Assembly: GCF_018139695.1 (NCBI RefSeq)
Contig: NZ_JAGSOG010000005.1
Location: forward strand, 22,183-86,182
DNA length: 64,000 bases
Source of the DNA: Actinospica durhamensis
Lineage (GTDB): Bacteria > Actinomycetota > Actinomycetes > Streptomycetales > Catenulisporaceae
Direction: 5' to 3'
Shown: in pieces, positions 8,720 through 18,063 of the stretch
Position numbering within the stretch: position 1 is the first letter of the stretch
How the letters are laid out: every line of letters begins with the position of its first letter
Notes under the pieces: model-generated
The model's input: only the letters and a program-made list of their open reading frames with translations
Databases searched by the model: none
Told to the model about the DNA's origin: nothing
Program-made: the position numbers and the translations under genes

Positions 8720-9394
8720 GTGTCCGCATTCCGCCGTTCTATCCCCTTCATCGCCGGGGGCGCGCTGTTGGCCGCCTCCGCGTTCACCGCCTCAGGCTGT
8801 TCGGCCACCGCCGAAGCCGACCCCGTCTCAGCCGCCGCCACCAGCGCCCAGGCCTCCTCGCCCGCCGCGGAGGCGAGCAGCGCGAGCCCGTCCGCATCCC
8901 CTTCCGGGTCCGCCTCCGCGTCCCCGTCCGCGGCGCCGAGCACGGCCGCCGCCTCGCCCTCGCCCGCCCGGTCCACCACGAAGCCCTCGGCCACCGCCGC
9001 GCCGGTCGACACCCTGGCCGCCGAGAACGCCGCACTCAAGGCCAAGGGCGTGCCCTGCGACGCCACCGCCGTGGCCTGCGTCTCGCTCTCCAAGCAGGAG
9101 GCCTGGCTGCTGCGGGACGGCAAGGTGGTCTACGGCCCGGTCAAGGTGGCCACCGGCCGCGCCAGCCTGCCCACCCCGGCCGGGAACTTCAAGGTCTACT
9201 ACAAGGTGGTCGACGGCTGGTCCACCACGTACGACGCCCCGATGCCCTACAGCGTCTTCTTCTACGAGGGCGACGCGTTCCACGAGGACCCGATCACCGT
9301 GCGTTCGCACGGCTGCGTCCACCTCTCGCTCAGGAACGCCGAGTACTTCTACAAGTTCCTGCAGCTCGGGGACAAGGTGGAAGTCCGGTACTGA
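8720..9394 (+). CDS. L,D-transpeptidase (YkuD domain) lipoprotein
   Basis: A 224-residue exported protein. The signal peptide ends in a lipobox FTASGC (Cys27), a Ser/Ala/Pro linker spans about residues 30-95, and a YkuD catalytic domain follows. The active-site signature SHGCVHLS (catalytic Cys199) is preceded by the expected histidine in FHEDPITV. Such enzymes make 3-3 cross-links in peptidoglycan or attach proteins to it. The linker would let the domain reach from the membrane into the wall. The start is GTG at 8720 with GGGAGAG upstream. The 125-base gap before it and the 108-base gap after it suggest a single-gene transcript. Confidence 0.9.
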   Translation: MSAFRRSIPFIAGGALLAASAFTASGCSATAEADPVSAAATSAQASSPAAEASSASPSASPSGSASASPSAAPSTAAASPSPARSTTKPSATAAPVDTLAAENAALKAKGVPCDATAVACVSLSKQEAWLLRDGKVVYGPVKVATGRASLPTPAGNFKVYYKVVDGWSTTYDAPMPYSVFFYEGDAFHEDPITVRSHGCVHLSLRNAEYFYKFLQLGDKVEVRY

Positions 9395-9502
9395 GCGAGC
9401 TCGCGAGCGGACAATTCAGCACAGTGCCTTCGCGAGTGTGCCTGCCGAGCGCTGGCGAGGTGGGTGCACGAGCGCTACGCGGGGCGGTGGATACTTGTCG
9501 GC

Positions 9503-10969
9503 ATGGCCTACGAAGATCTCCGCTCGTTTCTCAAGGCCCTCGAGAAGGAGGGTGAGCTCCGCCGGGTGAAGGCGGAGGTCGACCCCTACCTCGAGATCGG
9601 CGAGATCACCGACCGGGTGCAGAAGTCGCGCCGGGACGGCCGCCCCGGACCGGCGCTGCTGTTCGAGAACGTCAAGGGCTCGAGGCTGCCGCTCGCCATG
9701 AACGTCTTCGGCAGCGAGCGGCGGCTGTGCCTCGCCCTCGGCCTCGAGAGCCTCGATGAGATCGGCGAGCGCATCGCCGGCCTGCTCAAGCCCGAGCTGC
9801 CGCACGGCATCTCGGGCCTGAAGGACGCGCTGGGCAAGGCCGCGCAGCTGCGCACCGTGCCGCCCAAGAAGGTGCGCACCGCCCCGTGCCAGGAGGTCGT
9901 GCTCAGCGGCGACGAGGTGAACCTGGACCTGCTGCCGGCGCTGCACACCTGGCCGCAGGACGGCGGCGCGTTCTTCAATCTGGGCCTGACCCACACCAAG
10001 CACCCGGAGACCGGCCAGCGCAACCTGGGCCTGTACCGGCTGCAGCGCCACGACGCGCGCACCGTCGGCATGCACTGGCAGATCCACAAGGACTCCACCA
10101 ACCACTACGCGGTCGCGCAGCGGCGCGGCGAGCGGCTGCCGGTCGCCATCGCCTTCGGCTGCCCGCCGGTGGTCAGCTACGCGGCCACCGCGCCGCTGCC
10201 CGCGGACATCGACGAGTACCTGTTCGCCGGGTTCGTCCAGCGCGAGCGGGTCGAACTGGTGGACTGCAAGACCGTGCCGCTGCAGGTGCCCGCGCACTGC
10301 GAGGTGGTGATCGAGGGCTGGCTCGAGCCGGGCGTGACCCGGCCGGAGGGCCCGTTCGGCGACCACACCGGCTTCTACACGCCGGTCGAGCCCTTCCCCG
10401 CGCTGACCGTCAGCACCATGACGATGCGCAAGGACGCGATGTTCCAGTCCATCGTGGTCGGCCGCCCGCCCACCGAGGACGGGCCGCTGGGCAAGGCCAC
10501 CGAGCGCTTCTTCCTGCCGCTGCTGAAGATGATCATCCCGGACATCGTGGACTACGACCTGCCGGAGACCGGCGGCTTCCACAACTGCGCCATCGTCTCC
10601 ATCGACAAGCGCTTCCCCAAGCACGCGCAGAAGGTGATGCACGCGATCTGGGGCGCCGGGCTGATGTCGCTGACGAAGCTGATCGTGGTGGTGGACGCGG
10701 ACTGCGACGTGCACGACTACGCCGAGGTCTCCTGGCGGGCCTTCGGCAACGTGGACTACGCGCGCGACATCCTGGTCACCGAGGGCGCCGTGGACCACCT
10801 GGACCACGCCTCGTACCAGCAGTTCTGGGGCGGCAAGCTCGGCCTCGACGCCACCCGGAAGCTGCCCGAGGAGGGCTACACCCGCAACGGCGGCTGGCCG
10901 GAGATGATCGTGTCCGATCCGGCCACCGCGGCCAAGGTGGATCGGCGCTGGAAGGAGTACGGGCTGTGA
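9503..10969 (+). CDS. UbiD-family decarboxylase, menaquinone biosynthesis (MqnL-like)
   Basis: A 488-residue UbiD-family decarboxylase. The signature PEGPFGDHTGFYTP (about residues 281-294) is the family block holding one active-site acid. These enzymes use prenylated FMN made by UbiX. In actinobacteria with the futalosine route, the UbiD, UbiA and UbiX homologues process dihydroxynaphthoate after the mqn steps, and here they sit in that order just before mqnE. I start at ATG 9503 (MAYEDLRSFL), the usual UbiD N-terminus; an upstream in-frame GTG at 9464 would add 13 unconserved residues. The stop overlaps the GTG of the prenyltransferase gene by four bases. Confidence 0.92.
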   Translation: MAYEDLRSFLKALEKEGELRRVKAEVDPYLEIGEITDRVQKSRRDGRPGPALLFENVKGSRLPLAMNVFGSERRLCLALGLESLDEIGERIAGLLKPELPHGISGLKDALGKAAQLRTVPPKKVRTAPCQEVVLSGDEVNLDLLPALHTWPQDGGAFFNLGLTHTKHPETGQRNLGLYRLQRHDARTVGMHWQIHKDSTNHYAVAQRRGERLPVAIAFGCPPVVSYAATAPLPADIDEYLFAGFVQRERVELVDCKTVPLQVPAHCEVVIEGWLEPGVTRPEGPFGDHTGFYTPVEPFPALTVSTMTMRKDAMFQSIVVGRPPTEDGPLGKATERFFLPLLKMIIPDIVDYDLPETGGFHNCAIVSIDKRFPKHAQKVMHAIWGAGLMSLTKLIVVVDADCDVHDYAEVSWRAFGNVDYARDILVTEGAVDHLDHASYQQFWGGKLGLDATRKLPEEGYTRNGGWPEMIVSDPATAAKVDRRWKEYGL

Positions 10970-11886
10970 CGACGGTCGAGGACGCGACGGGCCCGGCGCC
11001 CGCGCAGGGGCTGGGCGGGAAGGCGAAGGCCTTCAAGAACCTGGTGTTGCTCGAGCACTCGGTGTTCGCGCTGCCGTTCGCCTATATCGCGGCTCTGACG
11101 GCGATGTTCTCCGCCTCCAGGACCGTGCACTGGCGGCAGCTGGTGCTGGTGACCATCGCGATGGTGGGCGCGCGCAGCTTCGCCATGGCGGTCAACCGGA
11201 TCATCGACCGCGAATTCGACGCGCGCAACCCGCGCACGGCCCGGCGCGAGCTGGTGACCGGCGTGCTCTCGGTCAAGGCGGCCTGGGCCGGCGCGATCAC
11301 GGCCCTCGCGGTGTTCCTGGCCGCGGCCGCCTCGCTCAACTGGCTGGTGTTCTGGCTCTGCCCGCTGGCCGTGGTGCCGCTGGTGCTCTACCCCTACGGC
11401 AAGCGGTTCACGAACGTCCCGCACGCCCTGCTCGCCCTGGCCCAGGCGATCGGCCCGATCGGCGCCTGGATGGCGGTGAGCGGCGCGTGGAGCTGGTCGG
11501 CGGTGGTGCTCGGGCTGGCCGTGGGCATCTGGATCGGCGGCTTCGACCTGATCTTCGCGCTGCAGGACATCGAGACCGACCGGGAGCAGGGCCTCGGCTC
11601 GGTCCCGGCCAAGTGGGGCGTGGCCGTGGCGCTGACCGGCGCCCGCGCGGCGCACGTGGTGACCATGGCCCTGTTCATCGTGTTCGGCGCGCTCACCCAC
11701 GCCGGCGGCTTCTGGTGGTTCGGCATCGTCGTGGTGGCCGCGGCCTTCGTCTACGAGCACGCGCTGCTCAGCCCGACCGACCTGTCCCGGCTGGGCCGCG
11801 CGTTCTTCACCGTCAACGGCTTCGTCGGCATCGCGCTGTTCTGCTTCGCCCTGCTCGACCTGCTCGTGCGCGGCCTGCGCGGCTGA
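10966..11886 (+). CDS. mqnP: UbiA-family prenyltransferase, menaquinone biosynthesis (MqnP-like)
   Basis: A 306-residue integral membrane prenyltransferase of the UbiA family with about eight to nine hydrophobic helices. The first Asp-rich motif is NRIIDREFDARNPRT near residue 78 and the second is DIETDREQG near residue 202; both bind Mg-diphosphate. It should attach the polyprenyl tail to the naphthoate made by the futalosine route. Its tail donor could come from the polyprenyl synthase at 39833. Start GTG 10966 overlaps the UbiD-type stop, and the UbiX-type gene follows 19 bases after, so the three form one operon. Assignment to menaquinone rather than ubiquinone rests on the neighbouring mqn genes. 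Confidence 0.92.
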   Translation: MTTVEDATGPAPAQGLGGKAKAFKNLVLLEHSVFALPFAYIAALTAMFSASRTVHWRQLVLVTIAMVGARSFAMAVNRIIDREFDARNPRTARRELVTGVLSVKAAWAGAITALAVFLAAAASLNWLVFWLCPLAVVPLVLYPYGKRFTNVPHALLALAQAIGPIGAWMAVSGAWSWSAVVLGLAVGIWIGGFDLIFALQDIETDREQGLGSVPAKWGVAVALTGARAAHVVTMALFIVFGALTHAGGFWWFGIVVVAAAFVYEHALLSPTDLSRLGRAFFTVNGFVGIALFCFALLDLLVRGLRG

Positions 11887-11905
11887 CGTAACCTGGCGTC
11901 AGCTC

Positions 11906-12607
11906 ATGAACACGAACAGCCCGTACGCCGCGTCCACCGCGCCCGCCGAACCCGCCGCCGCGCGCCACCCCTGGGTGCTCGGGGTCTCGGGCGCGTCCGG
12001 CACGCCCTACGCGCTGTCCGCGATCGTCGGCCTGCTGGACGCGGGCGAGGACGTGGACCTGGTGGTCAGCCGGGCCGCGCGGCTGACGATCCTGGACGAG
12101 ACCGGCATCGCCTTCCGGGACGCGCACTGGCGTGAGGACCTCGCCGCGCTGCTCGGCTGGAAGGGCGAGGACGCGCGGCTGGACGCGGTGCGGTACTGGC
12201 ACGCCGGGGACTTCGCGGCCGGCCCGTCCTCCGGCAGCTACCCGGCCAAGGGCATGGTGGTGATCCCGGCGACGGCGGCGGCCGTGGCGGGAATCAGCAT
12301 CGGGCTGTCCAAGGACCTGTTGCAGCGCGCGGCCTCGGTGAACCTGAAAGAGCGTCGGCCGCTGGTGCTGGTCCTGCGCGAGGCGCCGCTGAGCTCGAGC
12401 ACGCTGGAGCAGTTGCTCGCGCTCAGCCGGGCCGGAGCCGTGGTGCTGCCCGCCTCGCCCGGCTTCTACGCGGGCGGCCAGAGCGTGCAGCGGCTGGTGG
12501 ACTTCGTTGCCGGGAAGGCGCTGGACGCGCTCGGGGTCGAGCACGGGCTGCTGCGGCGCTGGTCCGGCGAGCTCGGCGAGGCGCGGCTGCAGGACGAGCC
12601 CGAATAG
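11906..12607 (+). CDS. ubiX: UbiX-family flavin prenyltransferase
   Basis: A 233-residue flavin prenyltransferase that makes the prenyl-FMN cofactor for the UbiD-type enzyme two genes upstream. The FMN-binding loop LGVSGASGTPYAL is at residues 25-37, after an extra N-terminal stretch of about 20 residues not usual in UbiX. The late block LLQRAASVNLKERRPLVLVLRE is the UbiX signature. It lies 19 bases after the prenyltransferase and ends the three-gene operon. It is the MqnM counterpart if menaquinone naming is used. Confidence 0.92.
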   Translation: MNTNSPYAASTAPAEPAAARHPWVLGVSGASGTPYALSAIVGLLDAGEDVDLVVSRAARLTILDETGIAFRDAHWREDLAALLGWKGEDARLDAVRYWHAGDFAAGPSSGSYPAKGMVVIPATAAAVAGISIGLSKDLLQRAASVNLKERRPLVLVLREAPLSSSTLEQLLALSRAGAVVLPASPGFYAGGQSVQRLVDFVAGKALDALGVEHGLLRRWSGELGEARLQDEPE

Positions 12608-12617
12608 GGCCCCGCGC

Positions 12618-12649
12618 GCGGCGTCCGCATACAGCGGCGTCCGCATACA
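12618..12649. repeat. Perfect 16-bp tandem duplication
   Basis: The unit GCGGCGTCCGCATACA occurs twice head to tail (12618-12633 and 12634-12649), followed by a partial echo of its CGCATAC part. It lies 11 bases after the UbiX stop in a 162-base gap between the UbiX gene and a small gene on the opposite strand. Its function is unknown. Confidence 0.75.
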
Positions 12650-12769
12650 TACGCGCATACGCGAGGCGCCGGACCCGGCCGGAGGGAGGGGGACGGCTCG
12701 GGTACGGCGCCTCGGGGGGAGAGCGGTCAGTTGGTCTCTAAGGGCGCGGTGTGCGCCGGGTGCGGCAGG

Positions 12770-12886
12770 TCAGCGAGCGGAGCCCGCGCGTGCGCGCTTG
12801 CGGGCGGCCTTGGCCAGGCGTGCCCGGGAGGCCTCGGCCAGCATTTCGGCGTGGCGGGCCTTGATGTACTCGGGGCTGTAGATCAT
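12770..12886 (-). CDS. Small basic hypothetical protein (38 aa)
   Basis: A short open frame on the minus strand encoding MIYSPEYIKARHAEMLAEAS and then an Arg/Ala/Lys-rich helical tail. Codons from the ATG at 12886 to the stop have strong G/C third positions (gcc, cgc, ctg, aag), like real genes here. The frame stays open upstream to a TTG at 12958, but those codons have A/T-rich third positions, so I take the ATG as the start. GAAGAAG precedes it. I do not recognise a family. It is divergent from the Lrp-type regulator gene, with a palindrome between them. Confidence 0.45.
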   Translation of the reverse strand: MIYSPEYIKARHAEMLAEASRARLAKAARKRARAGSAR

Positions 12887-12929
12887 CTTCTTCGCAGCCT
12901 CTTTGAATCGAAGAACCTCGTGTCCGTAT

Positions 12930-12946
12930 GCCTTAGATTCTAAGGC
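12930..12946. promoter_or_regulatory. AT-rich perfect palindrome, candidate operator
   Basis: GCCTTAGATTCTAAGGC is a perfect 17-base palindrome around a central T, inside an unusually AT-rich patch (about 12887-12970). It lies 44 bases upstream of the small minus-strand ATG and about 127 bases upstream of the Lrp/AsnC start. Lrp-family regulators often bind AT-rich dyads near their own genes, so autoregulation is a reasonable inference but is not shown. Confidence 0.4.
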
Positions 12947-13072
12947 GTGAGAGCGCAAGAGTCTAATTGATCAAAGGCCGTGTCCGGGTCTTGCTGCGCT
13001 GGCGGTAACCTGTCCTCGGCCCGCGCGCCCCCCTCGCGTCGGGTCGTGGCCGATCGGGAAGGTGAGAGCACG

Positions 13073-13528
13073 GTGGACGCGGTCGACCGCACGCTGGTGG
13101 AGGCGTTGCGAGCCAACGGGCGCGCCACGTACGCGGAACTGGCCCGGCTGGTGGGCCTGTCCGGTCCGAGTGTCACGGACCGGATCAACCGGCTCGAGCA
13201 GGCCGGGGTGATCACCGGCTATCGCGCGGCGGTGAACCCGGGCGCGCTCGGGCTCGGCGTCACGGCGCTGATAGGAGTGCTGCTCTCGGACGCCGCCGAC
13301 CACGACGACGTGGCCCGCAGGCTCAAGGACGTGCCGGAGATCGAGGACTGCTGGTTCGTCGCGGGCGAGGAGTCGTATCTGCTCAAGGTGCGCGCCGCCG
13401 ACCCGCTGGGCCTGGAGAAGATCATCGGACGGCTCGGCCGGATCCGCGGCGTCGCGCGCACCCGCACCACGATCGCGCTGTCCACCAAGTGGGAGGCGCG
13501 CCAGATCCCGATCCCGACCGAGGAGTAG
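13073..13528 (+). CDS. Lrp/AsnC family transcriptional regulator
   Basis: A 151-residue Lrp/AsnC regulator. The N-terminal winged helix-turn-helix (about 1-55: DRTLVEALRANGRATYAELARLV, then SGPSVTDRINRLEQAG) is followed by a RAM ligand-binding domain (about 65-145). GTG 13073 is chosen because GAAGGTGAG lies just upstream; the open frame runs further 5' through non-coding-looking sequence. It sits between the UbiD/UbiA/UbiX operon and mqnE, so it may respond to an amino acid or related metabolite and affect these genes, though position is the only evidence. Confidence 0.92.
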   Translation: MDAVDRTLVEALRANGRATYAELARLVGLSGPSVTDRINRLEQAGVITGYRAAVNPGALGLGVTALIGVLLSDAADHDDVARRLKDVPEIEDCWFVAGEESYLLKVRAADPLGLEKIIGRLGRIRGVARTRTTIALSTKWEARQIPIPTEE

Positions 13529-13589
13529 CGCCGCCGCGCGGCGTAGGCTGAACCCGCTATCTACTGCTGAAGGTGTGAGGGAGCGGGCC

Positions 13590-14756
13590 GTGGACGTCGG
13601 TCTCAAGCGGGAACTCGAAGCCAAGGTACTCGCCGGCGAACGGCTCGACCGTGCGGACGGCGAAGCGCTCTACGCCTGCGACGACCTGGCCTGGCTCGGT
13701 TCGCTGGCGCACGAGGTGCGCACCCGCAAGAACGGGGACCGGGTCTACTTCAACGTCAACCGGCACCTGAACATGACCAACGTCTGTTCGGCCTCCTGCG
13801 CGTACTGCTCGTTCCAGCGCAAGCCGGGGGAGAAGGACGCCTACACGATGCGCATCGAGGAGGCGGTCCGGCTCGCCAAGGAGATGGAGCCCGACGGCAT
13901 CACCGAGCTGCACATCGTCAACGGGCTGCACCCGACCCTGCCGTGGCGCTACTACCCGAAGTCGATCAGCGAGCTCAAGGCCGTGCTGCCGAACGTCTCG
14001 ATCAAGGCGTTCACCGCCACCGAGATCCACTGGTTCGAGCGCATCTCCGGCCTGAGCGCGGACGAGATCCTGGACGAGCTGATCGAGGCCGGGCTCGAGT
14101 CGCTCACCGGCGGCGGAGCCGAGATCTTCGACTGGGAGGTCCGCCGGCAGATCGTGGACCACGAGACCCACTGGGAGGACTGGTCGCGCATCCACCGGCT
14201 CGCCCACGGCAAGGGTCTGCGTACGCCCTCGACGATGCTCTACGGGCACATCGAGGAGCCGCGCCACCGCGTCGACCACGTGCTGCGGCTGCGCGAGCTG
14301 CAGGACGAGACCGGCGGCTTCGCCGTGTTCATCCCGCTTCGCTTCCAGCACGACTTCCACGACTCGCAGGACGGCAAGCAGCGCAACCGGCTGATGAACC
14401 AGCCGATGGCCACCGGCGCCGAGGCCCTCAAGACCTTCGCCGTCTCCCGGCTGCTGCTCGACAACTTCGACCACGTCAAGTGCTTCTGGGTGATGCACGG
14501 CCTCGGCACCGCCGGGCTCTCGCTCAACTACGGCGTCGACGACCTCGACGGCTCCGTGGTCGAGTACAAGATCACGCATGACGCGGACAAGTTCGGCACG
14601 CCCAACAAGATGTCCCGTGACGGCCTGCTCGACCTGATTCGCGACGCCGGCTTCACCCCGGTCGAGCGCAACACCCGCTACGAGGTCGTGCGCGAGTTCC
14701 CCGGCCCCGACCCGCTGCGCCGGGAGAGCCCGCAGTCCATGTCCTTCGCCGAGTAG
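13590..14756 (+). CDS. mqnE: Aminofutalosine synthase MqnE (radical SAM)
   Basis: A 388-residue radical SAM enzyme. The cluster motif CSASCAYC (Cys66, Cys70, Cys73) binds the [4Fe-4S] that cleaves S-adenosylmethionine. MqnE joins the adenosyl radical to the enolpyruvyl benzoate made by MqnA, giving aminodeoxyfutalosine. Further family blocks are ITELHIVNGLHPTLPWRYY and TPSTMLYGHIEEP. GTG 13590 has AGGGAG upstream; another GTG at 13575 would add five residues. A related radical SAM gene, mqnC, lies 3 kb downstream; the two are told apart by the spacing after the cysteine motif and by the HIVNGLHP block. Confidence 0.93.
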   Translation: MDVGLKRELEAKVLAGERLDRADGEALYACDDLAWLGSLAHEVRTRKNGDRVYFNVNRHLNMTNVCSASCAYCSFQRKPGEKDAYTMRIEEAVRLAKEMEPDGITELHIVNGLHPTLPWRYYPKSISELKAVLPNVSIKAFTATEIHWFERISGLSADEILDELIEAGLESLTGGGAEIFDWEVRRQIVDHETHWEDWSRIHRLAHGKGLRTPSTMLYGHIEEPRHRVDHVLRLRELQDETGGFAVFIPLRFQHDFHDSQDGKQRNRLMNQPMATGAEALKTFAVSRLLLDNFDHVKCFWVMHGLGTAGLSLNYGVDDLDGSVVEYKITHDADKFGTPNKMSRDGLLDLIRDAGFTPVERNTRYEVVREFPGPDPLRRESPQSMSFAE

Positions 14757-14787
14757 CCGCCGTCGCGTGACCGGGCGGCCACGCGAT

Positions 14788-14801
14788 GTTCCACGTGAAA
14801 C
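14788..14801. promoter_or_regulatory. parS-like ParB-binding site
   Basis: GTTCCACGTGAAAC matches 13 of 14 bases of the Streptomyces-type parS consensus GTTTCACGTGAAAC. It lies in the intergenic space between mqnE and the acetyltransferase gene. Actinomycete chromosomes carry many parS sites around the origin, often with a mismatch, so this may be a chromosome-segregation site and would place the window in the origin-proximal region. Confidence 0.55.
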
Positions 14802-14832
14802 TTCATGCGCATGAGCGGGATTCCATGCAACA

Positions 14833-15396
14833 ATGGGTGGCATGACGCTGAACTTCGTGGCCGACCCGGAGCTGACCGAGTTGCTCCAGGCGGAGATCGT
14901 GGCCTGCTGGACCGACGTGAGCAACGCCGGCGGCGCCGTCGGCTTCGTGCCGCCGGTGACGATGGACGACGTGGCCCAGACGGCGCGCGGGCAGTTCGCC
15001 GGCGTGCTCGAGGGGCGCGACCGGCTGGTGGTCGGGCGCGAGACGGCCGGGGAGTACGCCGGCCGGCTGGCCGCGCTCGCCTTCCTCACCTCGAACAGCT
15101 TCGTGTTCACCGCGCACTGGCAGACCGTCAAGCGCGTGATGGTGCACCCTGATTTCCAGGGCAGGGGCTACGGCTACCGGCTGATGGCCGAGGTCGCCGC
15201 GGTCGCCCGGGAGGGCGGGATCGAGCAGCTGCACCTCGACTGCCGGGGCGGGACCGGCAACGACCTGTTCTACAAGAAGTGCGGCTACAACGAGTACGGC
15301 CGCATCCGCAAGGGCCTGAAACTGCCCGAGCGGGCGGGCGAGGAGCCGGGGGCGACCCCGTACCGGGACCTCATCCTCATGGCGCTGGAGCTGTGA
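14833..15396 (+). CDS. GNAT family N-acetyltransferase
   Basis: A 187-residue GNAT acetyltransferase. The acetyl-CoA pyrophosphate-binding motif is VHPDFQGRGYGYRLM at about residues 104-118, followed by LHLDCRGGTGNDLFYKKCGY, the typical last helix and strand. Substrate unknown. Two ATGs (14833 and 14842) are possible starts and neither has a clear ribosome-binding site, so the transcript may be nearly leaderless. It lies between mqnE and mqnA, 14 bases before the DUF4229-type gene, so it may be co-transcribed with the menaquinone genes. Confidence 0.88.
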   Translation: MGGMTLNFVADPELTELLQAEIVACWTDVSNAGGAVGFVPPVTMDDVAQTARGQFAGVLEGRDRLVVGRETAGEYAGRLAALAFLTSNSFVFTAHWQTVKRVMVHPDFQGRGYGYRLMAEVAAVAREGGIEQLHLDCRGGTGNDLFYKKCGYNEYGRIRKGLKLPERAGEEPGATPYRDLILMALEL

Positions 15397-15410
15397 GGTA
15401 CCGTGAGTCC

Positions 15411-16588
<1,178 letters not shown>

Positions 16589-16597
16589 GGTGTGAGC

Positions 16598-17746
16598 ATG
16601 ACTGCTGACGTGCTGGAGCGCGCCGCCGCGGGCGGGCGGATCACCGAGGAAGAGGCGCTGGAGCTCTACCGCAACGCGCCCTTGCACGCGTTGGGCAAGG
16701 CCGCGGACACCGCGCGCCGGGCCAAGCTGCCCTACCTCGCGGACACCGCGACGTACATCATCGAGCGCAACATCAACTACACCAACGTCTGTGTGACGGC
16801 GTGTAAGTTCTGCGCGTTCTACGTGCCGCCCAAGTCGCCCGACGGCTGGTCGCGCGACCTCGAGGAGATCCTGCGCCGCTGCGGCGAGACGGTCGAGCTC
16901 GGCGGCACCCAGGTGATGTTCCAGGGCGGCCATCACCCCGAATACGGGGTCGAATACTACGAGCGCGCCTTCTCCGCCATCAAGGAGAACTACCCGGAGC
17001 TGGTCATCCACTCCCTCGGTGCCTCCGAGATCCAGCACATGGCCAAGGTCTCCGGCGTGCCGATCGAGGACGCCATCGTGCGGATCAAGACGGCCGGCCT
17101 CGACTCGCTGGCCGGGGCCGGCGCCGAGCTGCTCCCGGCCCGCCCGCGCACCGTCATCGCCCCGCTCAAAGAGTCCGGCGAGCGCTGGCTGGAGATCATG
17201 GAGAAGGCCCACACGCTGGGCCTCGAGTCCACCTCCACCATGCTGATGGGCACCGGCGAGACCAACGCCGAGCGGATCAGGCACCTGGCCATGATCCGGG
17301 ACGTGCAGGACCGCACCGGCGGCTTCCGCGCCTTCATCCCGTACACCTACCAGCCGCTCAACAACCACCTCAAGGGCCGCACCCAGACCACCACCCTGGA
17401 GTACCTGCGGCTGATCGCGGTGGCGCGGCTGTTCCTGCACAACGTCAACCACATCCAGGGCTCCTGGCTGACCACCGGCAAGGAGGCCGGCCAGCTCAGC
17501 CTGCACTACGGCGCGGACGACCTCGGCTCGGTGATGCTGGAGGAGAACGTGGTCTCCTCGGCCGGCGCCCGGCACCGCTCGAACCGCAATGAGCTGATCC
17601 ACCTGATCCGTACCGCGGGCCGCGTCCCGGCGCAGCGCTCGACCACCTACGAGCTGCTCGCCGTGCACGAGGACCCGGCCGACGACCCGGTGGACGAGCG
17701 GGTGCGCTCGCACATCGCCTCCACCGCGCTGACGCTGGTCGACTAG
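16598..17746 (+). CDS. mqnC: Cyclic dehypoxanthinyl futalosine synthase MqnC (radical SAM)
   Basis: A 382-residue radical SAM enzyme with cluster motif CVTACKFC (Cys65, Cys69, Cys72). MqnC cyclises dehypoxanthine futalosine. Supporting blocks are NINYTNVCVTAC, GGTQVMFQGGHHPEYG, HSLGASEIQHMAK and GAGAELLP. ATG 16598 has TAAGG upstream at the right distance; GTG 16592 would add two residues. The upstream TAAGG overlaps the mqnA stop, so the two genes are coupled. Its TAG stop directly abuts inverted-repeat element B. Confidence 0.94.
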   Translation: MTADVLERAAAGGRITEEEALELYRNAPLHALGKAADTARRAKLPYLADTATYIIERNINYTNVCVTACKFCAFYVPPKSPDGWSRDLEEILRRCGETVELGGTQVMFQGGHHPEYGVEYYERAFSAIKENYPELVIHSLGASEIQHMAKVSGVPIEDAIVRIKTAGLDSLAGAGAELLPARPRTVIAPLKESGERWLEIMEKAHTLGLESTSTMLMGTGETNAERIRHLAMIRDVQDRTGGFRAFIPYTYQPLNNHLKGRTQTTTLEYLRLIAVARLFLHNVNHIQGSWLTTGKEAGQLSLHYGADDLGSVMLEENVVSSAGARHRSNRNELIHLIRTAGRVPAQRSTTYELLAVHEDPADDPVDERVRSHIASTALTLVD

Positions 17747-17907
17747 GGAGTGTCTTCAAAGGGGCGTCGGGTCAGGCCGCGGTGTCTGACGCGTGCGCTC
17801 GCAAGGCGCCGGGCCGTGCGCATACTCGGTCGTCTGTAAGCGGTCCGGCAACGCCGCGAGCGTGCGTGGCAGGCGCCGCGGCCCCGGCGAACCTTTGAAG
17901 ACACGAC
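17747..17907. repeat. Inverted-repeat element B (161-bp MITE-like element)
   Basis: The left end GGAGTGTCTTCAAAGG matches the reverse complement of the right end at 14 of 16 positions. The element is flanked by CTAG on both sides (17743-17746 and 17908-17911), which looks like a target duplication; the left CTAG contains the mqnC stop codon. There is no room for a transposase. The right 40 bases resemble element A at 7441-7492. It is probably a non-autonomous element mobilised by a transposase elsewhere, of the type duplicating TA or CTAG. Confidence 0.65.
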
Positions 17908-18063
17908 CTAGGCGGGCCGCGATCCCGCACCTCGCGGGTCGCCGGCTGCCGCGCGCTCGTTCGCCGCACGCGCGGACGGGCGCGTGGGTGGCGCTCAGGG
18001 GCCCGGTTCGCCGCGGGCTGTGCGCCGTCGGCGTGGCGGGGCCGATTCGGTAAGGTCGTGCGC

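Noticed and set aside
17747..17907. tRNA or small RNA between mqnC and the amidohydrolase gene
   Set aside because: The symmetry is terminal inverted repeats with CTAG flanks; there is no cloverleaf or CCA end.
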